Positions 33,023 through 41,429 of a stretch of 64,000 nt of DNA are shown here, piece by piece; the stretch's first letter is position 1, and every line of letters starts with the position of its first letter. Origin of the DNA: Salinibacter sp. 10B. Lineage in GTDB: Bacteria; Bacteroidota; Rhodothermia; Rhodothermales; Salinibacteraceae. The DNA is taken from contig NZ_MQWC01000004.1 of assembly GCF_002954405.1 (NCBI RefSeq), positions 3,700,613 through 3,764,612 of the forward strand, given 5' to 3'. Below the pieces are notes generated by a model. The model searched no databases and was not told the DNA's origin. It saw only the letters and a list, made by a program, of their open reading frames with translations. Both the position numbers and the translations under genes were made by a program.

Positions 33023-34873
33023 ATGAATCCCTTTCGCTCGTTCAACTTCTTTTCGGGCTCGTCGGAGTGGGGCTCCGACATTTCCATTCGCGCCTCGGCC
33101 AGTCTGATCGGCGGTTCTGCCCTGCTTTTGCTCCTGAGTACAGTGGTGGGCGGAAACAGCCTCAGTAAACAGTGGGTGGACGGAGTGTCGTCGTCCCTTC
33201 GTTCGATTGTGACGGCGGAGGACACGACGGTCCGCACGGTGAGCTACACCACACTGCCGGCGACCCCAGTTCTCCGCGAACTGCCGTCGCATCCGGCAGA
33301 CATGTTGTCTCCCTACATGAATCCGGCTGCGGATCCGTCCTCTGTCGCCAATCCGAATGTGCTCCGGGACTTTCATGACCTGCTGGCCCAGTTTGCTCAG
33401 CGACAGGCGCAGGACGACAACTTTACGGTCCGGGTCATTGACCGACGCACCGACTCCTTGCTGGAGTTGTATGAGTTTCCGGAGCTGCGGTCGCAGTACC
33501 GGCGGGGGGCGTCGATTACGTGGCGCGAGATCGATCAGAAGCGGCGTGCCGCTACGCGCCGGCTCGTGGACAAGTACGAACGGCGAGGGGTGCCGCTCGA
33601 AGACATTATCGTACGCTGGGGGCGGGCCAACCAAGTCGAGCAGGCACAGGCCCGAAACCAGCCCTATCAAGCCTACGAAATACAGCTGGCTCATTACCTC
33701 GGGTTGAGTCTGCTACCCACACAGATGGGGACGGTCGAAACCTTCAATCAGGATGATCTCGTCTCGTCCGTGGGGGCACAGAGCCGCTACCAAATGATGC
33801 CGTGGATTCTTCGGAAGAGCGGGGTGCATGAGTACACGCTCCCCACCGAGGCCGGGGCACGCGTTGAGGTGGAAGAGGCCCATCATCCGCTTCTCACACT
33901 GGAGCCGGCGTACCTACTGCTGCGGGGGTACATCAATGCCGTCGGGCACGAAATCCCCGGCTTGTCGGCGTACCACACCGGGCCCGGTAATATCTGGAAG
34001 CTGTACCGACGGTACTACACGGAGTCCCCGTACTACACCTCAGCGTCGACGGTCGTCGACGCCTACATCTGGGCCGTCAGCACGGGCTTCGACACCGTGC
34101 GGGAAGGGTCGTCCTTCGGCGCCTACTCGCGCGGCTACATTCCCTCTGCCTACGGTGCACTTGTGGCGCAGGACCGGACTCCCCTCAACCTGTCGCAGTC
34201 CATGCAAGCGGAACGCGTTCAGTTGAAGCCGGGGACGCGGGTTTCCCTACAGACGATTCTGACGACGCTCGACACCACGGCGCAGTCCTTCGACTGGACG
34301 CCCGTGACCGACCAGTCCACGACGTATGAGCGCTTCCGGGCGTTTAATGATCACTTCGACCTTCCGGACGCATCCGGCGAAGGGGTGCCCGCCACCGGGA
34401 ACGTCGAACTCGTCTCTACGCTCGATGGCAAAGCCGTGCGATTTTTCCTACCCCTGGGGGCTTCGGAGGCTTTGCGGGACGCGGGGCTCGACGTGATCGA
34501 TCCGGACCTCTCCTTCCGGTTCGACGGATCTACGTACACGCCGCCCGACGAGGAGCAGCGGACGGTGTGGGATCGTCGCTACGACGCACTGGTCGACGAC
34601 ATCAAACACTTCGGCTTTACGCCTGAGAATCGCGACCGACTTCTGGAGCTCCACGACAAGTTTGAAATGCTTGCCGAGGAGAACCCGTCGCGGTACCGAC
34701 GGCGTCAGCTCGACATCATTCAGACGCACCGTCGCCTTTGGCTGTCGGGACCGTGGGAGGAACTGTCGGACCTGACGATGCAAGTGACGGGACGGACGGA
34801 CGTGCCGGTACAACCGCCCATCGAAATTCCGACGGACGACACGACGTCGTTTCTGCAGCGGCTGTTCCCGTAG
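33023..34873 (+). CDS. Membrane-anchored lytic transglycosylase-like protein (diverged)
   Basis: 616 residues. One membrane helix near the N-terminus (SLIGGSALLLLLSTVVGG, about 30-48) would place the rest in the periplasm. About residues 225-340 resemble the lysozyme-like fold of lytic transglycosylases: SSVGAQSRYQMMPWILRKSG parallels the family's GAxGxxQxMPxT block, and GLSAYHTGPGNIWKLYRRY parallels the ASYNAGPG block. The catalytic Glu would be expected shortly before the first block (possibly in GTVETFNQDD), but is not certain. The C-terminal 270 residues are unassigned. It follows the amidotransferase gene by 28 bp. Role in peptidoglycan turnover is inferred. Confidence 0.6.
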   Translation: MNPFRSFNFFSGSSEWGSDISIRASASLIGGSALLLLLSTVVGGNSLSKQWVDGVSSSLRSIVTAEDTTVRTVSYTTLPATPVLRELPSHPADMLSPYMNPAADPSSVANPNVLRDFHDLLAQFAQRQAQDDNFTVRVIDRRTDSLLELYEFPELRSQYRRGASITWREIDQKRRAATRRLVDKYERRGVPLEDIIVRWGRANQVEQAQARNQPYQAYEIQLAHYLGLSLLPTQMGTVETFNQDDLVSSVGAQSRYQMMPWILRKSGVHEYTLPTEAGARVEVEEAHHPLLTLEPAYLLLRGYINAVGHEIPGLSAYHTGPGNIWKLYRRYYTESPYYTSASTVVDAYIWAVSTGFDTVREGSSFGAYSRGYIPSAYGALVAQDRTPLNLSQSMQAERVQLKPGTRVSLQTILTTLDTTAQSFDWTPVTDQSTTYERFRAFNDHFDLPDASGEGVPATGNVELVSTLDGKAVRFFLPLGASEALRDAGLDVIDPDLSFRFDGSTYTPPDEEQRTVWDRRYDALVDDIKHFGFTPENRDRLLELHDKFEMLAEENPSRYRRRQLDIIQTHRRLWLSGPWEELSDLTMQVTGRTDVPVQPPIEIPTDDTTSFLQRLFP

Positions 34874-34910
34874 CCGCTGGTCCGCCGCTCGGGATGTCTT
34901 CCGCGGAATC

Positions 34911-35456
34911 CTATCCGAACAGCAGCTGCACCACGTACACCGATGCCAGAAAGCCGACGAAGTCGGCAAACAACCCGGCGGGCACGGCGTGTCGTGTGTC
35001 GCGAATGTTGACGGCACCGAAGTAGACTGCAATCACGTAGAACGTGGTTTCCGTGGAGCCGAACATGGTGGCGGCCATTTTGACGATCAACGAGTCTTCC
35101 CCGTACTGATTGATCATGTCGGCGACAATGCCGGCCGAGCCGGAGCCCGTGAGTGGGCGTACGATGCCCATGGGAAGGACCTCGGCGGGGATGCCGATGA
35201 TGCTCAAGACCGGGTCGAGCGCATTGACGAGGAAGTCCATGGCACCGGAGGCTCGAAACATGCCGATGGCGAAGAGGATCGCGATGAGGTACGGGATGAT
35301 CGTCACGGCCACGTCGAATCCTTCCTTTGCTCCTTCCACAAATACCTCGTAGACCGGAACGCCTTTGATGAGGCCGTAGAGCGGAAAGCCGACAATCAGG
35401 CTCGGTAGAACGAAGTAGGAGAGGATGCTGACGGTCGAGCGGATCGTTTCAAGCAT
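34911..35456 (-). CDS. spmB: Spore maturation protein B-like nucleoside recognition membrane protein
   Basis: 181 residues, with LETIRSTVSILSYFVLPSLIVGFPLYGLIKG, a VEGAKEGFDVAVTIIPYLIAILFAIGMFR gate-domain segment, PVLSIIGIPAEVLPMGIVRPLTGSGSAG and FGSTETTFYVIAVYFGAV. These are hallmark SpmB motifs. Five or so membrane helices. The pair SpmA/SpmB occurs in many non-sporulating bacteria where its role is unknown. The start is the ATG before LETIRST; the longer frame would overlap spmA. It is 70 bp downstream of spmA. Confidence 0.88.
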   Translation of the reverse strand: MLETIRSTVSILSYFVLPSLIVGFPLYGLIKGVPVYEVFVEGAKEGFDVAVTIIPYLIAILFAIGMFRASGAMDFLVNALDPVLSIIGIPAEVLPMGIVRPLTGSGSAGIVADMINQYGEDSLIVKMAATMFGSTETTFYVIAVYFGAVNIRDTRHAVPAGLFADFVGFLASVYVVQLLFG

Positions 35457-35526
35457 GGGAAGTCGGGGGGATTGGTAGCGCAATTGAGGGGATGCCGGAG
35501 ACGCGCGGGCGAGACAAGAGAGGCCG

Positions 35527-36552
35527 TTAGGAGTCTGGAGGGGGAGAGGGATCTTCGGAGGGAGAAGACATCTCTTCCTGGTTGCGGTGAGGGGCCGAGA
35601 CGCGGAACCACGGCAGCTTGCTGAAGCCATAGGCGCCGAGGATGCCTGCTATGGTCGAGAAGAAGGTGGCGAGGGTAATGGAGAAGATGAGCTGGTTGAT
35701 CTGAAGACCCATGATAGCCACAAGAAGGGAGGGGGGGACTAGCTGGACGCTGGAGGTATTGAGGGCCAGCAGCATCACCATGTCGTCAGACGCCGTATCG
35801 TCGTCCGGATTCAGGTCCTGCAGGTCTTCCATGGCCTTAATCCCCAAGGGCGTAGCAGCATTGCCGAGCCCAAAGACGTTGGCAAGCAGGTTCAGGGTGA
35901 CGTTGGCGAGGGCTGGATGGCCTTCCGGCACGTTCGGGAAAAGAGGGCTCAGCAGCGGACGGACGAAGTCCGCGAGGGCGTGGACGAGCCCGGCCTCTTC
36001 CCCAATTTTGACGAGTCCAAGCATCAGCCCGAGGATGCCGATGAGGCCCAGGGCCAGCGAGGCTGCCGTTTCGGCAAAGTTGAGCGCCGCTTGAGCAATA
36101 TCGTTCAGTTTTCGGAAGCGGACCGGTTCGAACTGCACCGCCGTTTCGAGCCGCGACGTGCCCACCATGAGCGAGGAGTGTGCCTGCAGCGTTCCACGCA
36201 GGGCCTTGTTTTCGTCGCTTGCGTGGAAGGACTGAATCGTTGTTAGTGGGTCAGGAAGGGACGCGTCTGAATGAAACTGGAGCTGGCGACCTTCCTGCGT
36301 TTGCAGCAGCGTGCCGCTGTAGGAGGACTGCGGCGTTTGGGAAACGCCAAAGAACTGCTTGTAGGTCGACGTATCGATGCGGATTGTCACCGGCTGTCGA
36401 CGGGCATCCGGAGCGTAGCCGTCCGGAAATTCAACGACGACGGGTAAGGGCGTGTCATTGCGGAATCGGTTCTCGACCAACTCCTGCGTGTCCACCGCGA
36501 GGGCGAACACCATGCTGAAGATGATAAGCCCGGACCAGATGTAATTGAGCAT
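35527..36552 (-). CDS. spmA: Spore maturation protein A-like nucleoside recognition membrane protein with inserted domain
   Basis: 341 residues against about 200 for Bacillus SpmA. The usual start LNYIWSGLIIFSMVFAL is followed by an insert of ~125 residues (about 30-155), predicted soluble and extracytoplasmic, containing VVVEFPDGYAPDARRQPVTIRID and LQTQEGRQLQFHSDAS. The SpmA core then resumes: AETAASLALGLIGILGLMLGLVKIGEEAG, LLANVFGLGNAATPLGIKAMEDLQ and MLLALNTSSVQLVPPSLLVAI. A charged tail ends the protein. The start is ATG 36552; a GTG at 36570 adds six residues. It is co-transcribed with spmB. Confidence 0.87.
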   Translation of the reverse strand: MLNYIWSGLIIFSMVFALAVDTQELVENRFRNDTPLPVVVEFPDGYAPDARRQPVTIRIDTSTYKQFFGVSQTPQSSYSGTLLQTQEGRQLQFHSDASLPDPLTTIQSFHASDENKALRGTLQAHSSLMVGTSRLETAVQFEPVRFRKLNDIAQAALNFAETAASLALGLIGILGLMLGLVKIGEEAGLVHALADFVRPLLSPLFPNVPEGHPALANVTLNLLANVFGLGNAATPLGIKAMEDLQDLNPDDDTASDDMVMLLALNTSSVQLVPPSLLVAIMGLQINQLIFSITLATFFSTIAGILGAYGFSKLPWFRVSAPHRNQEEMSSPSEDPSPPPDS

Positions 36553-36649
36553 GGAAGATGAGGGCGGCACTCACAGAGAGCGAATCACGCCCTCATCATA
36601 CGAACTGGGGGCCGGAAGAAAAACGATGGATGTACCGCAACCTCCGGGG

Positions 36650-37210
36650 TTATTGAGAGGACCCCGAGCTGCCACTTGACGAGCTGGATCCCCCGTTAAA
36701 GTAGTAACGGAAGCCAATTGCACCATCAAATCGGAGAGAGGCCGGGTCCGTGATCCGCAGGGTCGGGGCGACTTCGACGAACAAATCAATCGGCGACGAC
36801 CCCAGAAGATACGTGACGCCGAGGGGAGCCCGGAGGGAGAACTGATTGCGAGTGTCCTCAAAGACCGTAAATTGTCCCCCCGCGCCGAGGTAGAGAGCGA
36901 GGTAGCCTTCACCGACGTTCAGTTGATTGAAGTTGTGAAAGAGGTAATCGCCCTGCAAGACCCAGTAGGAGGGGGCGGCCGCGTCCGTTCCGCCAATGAA
37001 AAAGGAGGTCATTCCCGACACCGCCTGCCGCTCGGAGAGCCACGCTTTCATGTTGAAGCCAACGGGATTTCGATCAAAGCTGGACGGGCCGTTGCTGACC
37101 CCAATCGAGGCGCCCAGGCCCACGCCCTGTGTTTGTGCGACGAGGGAAGAAGGAAGAAAGAGGGCCGAGCACAGCGCGAGTGTGAGTAGAGCAGGAAGGA
37201 GGCGTTTCAT
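36650..37210 (-). CDS. Putative outer-membrane beta-barrel protein
   Basis: 186 residues with a signal peptide (MKRLLPALLTLALCSALFLPSSLVAQ). Alternating hydrophobic strands with many Gly, Tyr and Phe residues (GEGYLALYLGAGGQFTVF, FSLRAPLGVTYLL, LFVEVAPTLRI, LRFDGAIGFRYYF) predict a small 8-stranded barrel. After the typical terminal aromatic strand FRYYF there is a Ser-rich tail of ~13 residues, unusual because the last strand normally ends the protein. It resembles the BAPKO_0422/OmpA-like small barrels of unknown role. Confidence 0.72.
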   Translation of the reverse strand: MKRLLPALLTLALCSALFLPSSLVAQTQGVGLGASIGVSNGPSSFDRNPVGFNMKAWLSERQAVSGMTSFFIGGTDAAAPSYWVLQGDYLFHNFNQLNVGEGYLALYLGAGGQFTVFEDTRNQFSLRAPLGVTYLLGSSPIDLFVEVAPTLRITDPASLRFDGAIGFRYYFNGGSSSSSGSSGSSQ

Positions 37211-37290
37211 CAAGAAGGGGGCTGGAGGTTCGGAGAATACGGACAATCGGCAACGACCCTATAAGGTGGAAGGGACAGACCGATGAGTCA

Positions 37291-37346
37291 AGCGCCGTTG
37301 GAGGAAGTCCGGTGGGAGAATCGACCCAGGGGGGGCTGCCGTTGGA
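37291..37346. repeat. Two half copies of the CGTTGGA family
   Basis: AGCGCCGTTGGA (37291-37302) and CTGCCGTTGGA (37336-37346) occur 45 bp apart between the barrel gene and the pseudouridine synthase gene. Neither has its full complementary arm, although the second is followed by GCAGTCCA. They look like degenerate members of the dispersed palindrome family. Confidence 0.35.
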
Positions 37347-37404
37347 GCAGTCCAGTCTCGGGGTGGCCTGGGGACCCTTATGTCACATGTAGTGCAGTCT
37401 CACC

Positions 37405-38106
37405 ATGACTTTATTGTACAAAGATGCACAGTTGTTGGTTGTCCAGAAGCCGTCGGGGCTTCTCGCACAGCCAACTCGAACGGGAGATGTCGACGTTTTG
37501 ACGCTTGGGAAACGTCATCTTCGGGAGCAGGGGGAGAGCGATCCCTTTCTTGGACTCGTGCATCGGCTCGACCGGCCCACGTCGGGCATCATGGTTCTTG
37601 CGCGCACCTCGGCAGCGGCCCGCGCGCTGAGCAGACAATTCCGGGAGCGGACGGTGCAGAAGACCTACCTGGCGGTAGTAGAGGGGACGCTTCGCGGCAT
37701 TGGGTCGTGGACGGACTACATTGCGAAGATCAACCGTCAGCCGCAGATCGTGTCTCCGGACCACCCGGAGGGCAAGCGAGCCGTGCTCGACTGGCAGACC
37801 CTTCACACTGAATCCGACCGCACGCTGCTGCGTCTTCAACTGAAAACCGGGCGACCGCACCAGATTCGTCTCCAGGCCGCCGAGCGCAATCACCCTGTCG
37901 TAGGGGATGAACGGTACGGAGCCGAAACGTTATGGCGAACGGGCGAGATTGTGCTCCATCACGCCATTCTGCGTCTCGATCATCCGGAGCATCCGCGTCG
38001 AGAAACGTTCGTTGCGCCCGTCCCCGACGTCTGGTCGTCGGTGCTGACCGAAGACATGCGGGCCGCTATCGATCGCCTATTTCTCCAGGCGCGGCCCCGC
38101 GAGTGA
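37405..38106 (+). CDS. RluA-family pseudouridine synthase
   Basis: 233 residues. The catalytic motif HRLDRPTSGIMVLARTS contains the active Asp (LVHRLDRPTSG). KTYLAVVEG, AVLDWQTL, KTGRPHQIRLQ and PVVGDERYG are also typical. There is no N-terminal S4 domain, so it resembles RluC/TruC-like catalytic-only members that convert uridines in 23S rRNA or tRNA to pseudouridine. The exact target cannot be told. It is separated from hemF by 107 bp. Confidence 0.92.
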   Translation: MTLLYKDAQLLVVQKPSGLLAQPTRTGDVDVLTLGKRHLREQGESDPFLGLVHRLDRPTSGIMVLARTSAAARALSRQFRERTVQKTYLAVVEGTLRGIGSWTDYIAKINRQPQIVSPDHPEGKRAVLDWQTLHTESDRTLLRLQLKTGRPHQIRLQAAERNHPVVGDERYGAETLWRTGEIVLHHAILRLDHPEHPRRETFVAPVPDVWSSVLTEDMRAAIDRLFLQARPRE

Positions 38107-38213
38107 AAAAATAGCCCAGTTTCACCGACGCCCGGGATTCAACGAACGCCTGTCCGCTGCTGCAGTCCAAATAGTACACTCGTTTCTCGTTTATCAACCC
38201 CATCCGAGACCCT

Positions 38214-39200
38214 ATGGGCGACAGCTTTGATCGTGTTGACACCCTCCGTGATGAGCCACGCGAGGATATCCCCATGGCCCATCGCATGAAGCGGTTTGTT
38301 GAAGCGCTCCAGATTCGCATTACCAAGAAGATGGAGGCCCTGGAGGACTCGACTTCGTTTACAGTCGACCGATGGGAGCGTGAGGAGGGAGGGGGTGGTA
38401 TTACGGCGGTCATTGAGGACGGAGAGGTCTTCGAGAAGGCGGGCGTGAACACGTCTGCTGTACACGGCCCACTTCCAGACCGAATGGCAGAGGCCTTTGA
38501 GGTTGATGCGAAGCCCTTCTTTGCAACCGGTCTGTCGCTCGTGATTCACCCCCGGTCGCCGTATGTGCCCACCGTGCACGCGAACTTTCGCTACTTCGCC
38601 CTCGGAGAGGATCTGTTGGCCCCCGAAGATCAGTGGTTCGGCGGTGGGGCCGACCTCACGCCGTATTATCCCCGCCTCGAAGATGCGCAGCACTTTCACC
38701 GCGTGTGGAAGGAGGTCTGTGATCGCCATGACGGAGTGGCCGACTATGAGGCCTTCAAACAGGAGTGCGACGATTACTTCTACGTCGATCATCGAAATGA
38801 AGCGCGAGGCGTCGGGGGCATCTTCTACGACTACCTGCGCGACGATCCGGAGGGCACGTTCTTCTTTACGCGGGAAGCCGGACGCTCCTTTCTCCGGTCG
38901 TACCTGCCCATCGTAGAGCGTCGGAGGACAGAAGAGTGGGGAGAGCGTGAGCGTCGGTTTCAACTCATCCGACGGGGGCGATACGTTGAATTTAATTTGG
39001 TCTATGATCGGGGGACGAAATTCGGCCTTGAAACGGACGGGCGCACGGAGAGCATTCTCATGAGCTTGCCGCCGCATGTGCAGTGGACGTACGATTACCA
39101 GCCGGAGTCAGGCTCCCCGGAGGCCCGAGCGCTCTGGTATTTCGAACCGCGAGATTGGTTGGAACTTTCGGCCGCCGACGTTCCCGACGGGACGGAATAA
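38214..39200 (+). CDS. hemF: Coproporphyrinogen III oxidase, oxygen-dependent
   Basis: 328 residues. Converts coproporphyrinogen III to protoporphyrinogen IX using O2, so heme synthesis here is at least partly aerobic. Conserved blocks are MAHRMKRFVEALQ, VHGPLPDRM, the VPTVHANFRYF stretch, DQWFGGGADLTPYYPRLED, ARGVGGIFYDYL and GRYVEFNLVYDRGTKFGLETDGRTESILMSLPP. All metal/substrate-contacting His and Asp regions appear intact. First of the heme group hemF-hemH-(methyltransferase)-hemL in one orientation. Confidence 0.96.
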   Translation: MGDSFDRVDTLRDEPREDIPMAHRMKRFVEALQIRITKKMEALEDSTSFTVDRWEREEGGGGITAVIEDGEVFEKAGVNTSAVHGPLPDRMAEAFEVDAKPFFATGLSLVIHPRSPYVPTVHANFRYFALGEDLLAPEDQWFGGGADLTPYYPRLEDAQHFHRVWKEVCDRHDGVADYEAFKQECDDYFYVDHRNEARGVGGIFYDYLRDDPEGTFFFTREAGRSFLRSYLPIVERRRTEEWGERERRFQLIRRGRYVEFNLVYDRGTKFGLETDGRTESILMSLPPHVQWTYDYQPESGSPEARALWYFEPRDWLELSAADVPDGTE

Positions 39201-39328
39201 ATCCCCCAGATCTTCGGGCAGCTTTTCGGCAAAGTTCAACCCACGGGAGGAACTGAGAAACGCCCATTTCCGCATAATTCCGTAACATTTCTCGGAGCAG
39301 TTTTCTCTCATTCCGGGCTCCGTGCCTC

Positions 39329-40660
39329 ATGACTCCCTTAGACTTTTTGCGCCGGTACGAATTCGATGACCGGGGCATGCGCGGTGGCTACTATCCGTCG
39401 GCCCCGCTTGAGGTTGAGGAGGGGGACCGCGTGGGCGTCGTTTTGATGAACCATGGAGGGCCGGAGACCCTTGACGACGTCGAGCCGTTTCTCTACAACC
39501 TGCTCATGGACCCAGCCCTTCTGGACCTTCCTGTAGGAGGGTACCTGCGTCGATGGGTGTGCCGGGCCCTTGCCTGGTATCGGGCCGATGCCGTCAAGGA
39601 CGATTATGAATTGATTGGCGGGGGCTCTCCCCTTACCCGACTGACCCAGGAGCAGGCACAGGACCTGGAGACCCACCTGAATGACCATTTTGGCGATCCC
39701 ACCGGGATCGACTTTCGTACCTATGCAGCGATGCGGTATTGGCACCCCTTCAGCGAAGAGGCCGCTGCCCAGATGGAGGCGGATGGTGTCGATCAGGTGG
39801 TGCTGTTGCCCCTCTATCCGCAGTACGCAATGTCGACCAGCGGCTCGTCGCTTGCCTACTGGCACGCGCTCGATGAGGCAGACGAAATTCCGTCGTGGCC
39901 GACGACGTCGGTCGTTGAGTACGCGGCAAACCCGAAGTATGTGCAGGCCCTGTCCGAACGTATCGACGAAGGACTGCAGCGCTTTGCCCGTAATCGACGA
40001 GAAGACGTACAGCTTCTCTTCAGTGCGCACGGCATTCCGATGCGCGACCGCAACCGGCGGGAGGATCCGTACTGCTGTCTCGTTCACACCACCGTGGAGG
40101 AGGTCATGAACCATCGGGGGCGCGACCGGCCCTATCATACGGCGTTCCAGAGCAAGATTGGGCTTACGCGTTGGCTCACCCCCACGACTCCCGATAAGCT
40201 GAACGATCTTGCCCAGGACGGGGCGGATGCGATTCTCGTAGTGCCTGTGACGTTCGTGACGGATCACGTGGAGACCAGCTATGACCTTGACATTCGGGTG
40301 CGAGAGCAGGCCGAGGCGGCCGGAATCACGCACTACGAGGTCACGTCTGGGCTGAACACCCATCCGCTCTTCATTGAGGCCCTCGGCGAGGCCGCGGTGG
40401 CTCAGTTGGAACTGCCCGTCGACGTGGATCAGCTCCGCATTGGCGGCGATGGCCTTTCGCAGGACTATCCGCTTCGGCCTCTGGAGGAACGGCCGCTGTA
40501 CACGCCTGATCAGCACGAGACGCGGTGCCCGCACTGTGACGGAAATCCGAAGGCCCGGCGTTGGACGGAGGAGGACGGATCGGACCAGCGTCCCGTCCAG
40601 ACGGAGCCGGAGGAGCGCGTGGCGTCGGAATCGTCCCAGTCGCCTGCGGCGTCGTCCTGA
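39329..40660 (+). CDS. hemH: Ferrochelatase with C-terminal cysteine-pair extension
   Basis: 443 residues, longer than the usual 310-370. Inserts Fe2+ into protoporphyrin IX. GVVLMNHGGPETLDDVEPFLYNLL opens the domain; the catalytic His lies in LLFSAHGIPMRDR and the conserved Glu in HVETSYDLDI. The last ~70 residues add a segment with CPHC (TRCPHCDGNPKARRW) and then an acidic, Ser-rich tail. A cysteine pair near the C-terminus could bind iron or an Fe-S cluster, as in some known ferrochelatases, but two cysteines are too few alone. It is 128 bp after hemF. Confidence 0.94.
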   Translation: MTPLDFLRRYEFDDRGMRGGYYPSAPLEVEEGDRVGVVLMNHGGPETLDDVEPFLYNLLMDPALLDLPVGGYLRRWVCRALAWYRADAVKDDYELIGGGSPLTRLTQEQAQDLETHLNDHFGDPTGIDFRTYAAMRYWHPFSEEAAAQMEADGVDQVVLLPLYPQYAMSTSGSSLAYWHALDEADEIPSWPTTSVVEYAANPKYVQALSERIDEGLQRFARNRREDVQLLFSAHGIPMRDRNRREDPYCCLVHTTVEEVMNHRGRDRPYHTAFQSKIGLTRWLTPTTPDKLNDLAQDGADAILVVPVTFVTDHVETSYDLDIRVREQAEAAGITHYEVTSGLNTHPLFIEALGEAAVAQLELPVDVDQLRIGGDGLSQDYPLRPLEERPLYTPDQHETRCPHCDGNPKARRWTEEDGSDQRPVQTEPEERVASESSQSPAASS

Positions 40661-40717
40661 CGGAGACCGCTCCCGTGGAGGAGCGTATCGATTGTCCGAA
40701 CGAATACTTGGCCTGCT

Positions 40718-41305
40718 ATGGAATCTGCCGCCCCGAATGCCCCATCCGACCACCTGCTGCGAATGCTCGCCGCCGTCCCGGTGTCGAGCTCCATTTTGGA
40801 TCTCGGATGTGGAGAGGGACGTCACACCGAGCCGCTCCTGCGACTTGGGTTTCCCGTACACGCATGTGATCCCCGCGACGATGCCGTGGCCGCCACTCGC
40901 GACCGCGTGGGCGAATTGCTAGAAGAGGGCACGGCGGAGACCACCGTGCAGGTGACGCCCCTCGACGCCATCGAGTACCCGGATGAAACCTTTAACTGGG
41001 TCGTAGCCGATCGGGCAGAGGTCTACGCGTCGACCGATGAGGCCCTTCGCACGGTCCTGGAGGAAAGCCGACGCATCCTTGCTCCTGGGGGATGGCTGTA
41101 CTTGACCCTGCCGACGCATCCGTCGGAGGAAGATCCCGATTCCCTCACCTCCAACGGGAGTGCATTTTCTATCGAGACGTTGGAGAAGCTTCGCAAGGAG
41201 GCACGGCTGGCCGAAGCGCGCGAGCCGTCCCGAATTGAAGGGGAAGAGGAACCGGCCCGGATCCGAGCCCTCTATCGGCGCGTCGACCCTCAAACTCCGA
41301 TGTAA
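40718..41305 (+). CDS. Class I SAM-dependent methyltransferase
   Basis: 195 residues. Motif I is ILDLGCGEGRHTEPLL, followed by the acidic HACDPRDDAV loop, a post-I segment VTPLDAIEYPDETFNWVV and ESRRILAPGGWLYLTLP. The acceptor is unknown. The gene sits between hemH and hemL, only 57 bp after hemH, so it is probably in the heme transcript; no tetrapyrrole methyltransferase signature (CobA/HemD type) is seen. Confidence 0.8.
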   Translation: MESAAPNAPSDHLLRMLAAVPVSSSILDLGCGEGRHTEPLLRLGFPVHACDPRDDAVAATRDRVGELLEEGTAETTVQVTPLDAIEYPDETFNWVVADRAEVYASTDEALRTVLEESRRILAPGGWLYLTLPTHPSEEDPDSLTSNGSAFSIETLEKLRKEARLAEAREPSRIEGEEEPARIRALYRRVDPQTPM

Positions 41306-41429
41306 CGAGAGACGACGCGTTGGTAACGAGTGGTTCGGTTCGGGGAGAGGACGGGACCATCCGTTACGACTGAGAAGTTTGCATCGTCAGCAACGTTTGG
41401 AGATTTATCCACCAACCCACGCAGGATTC

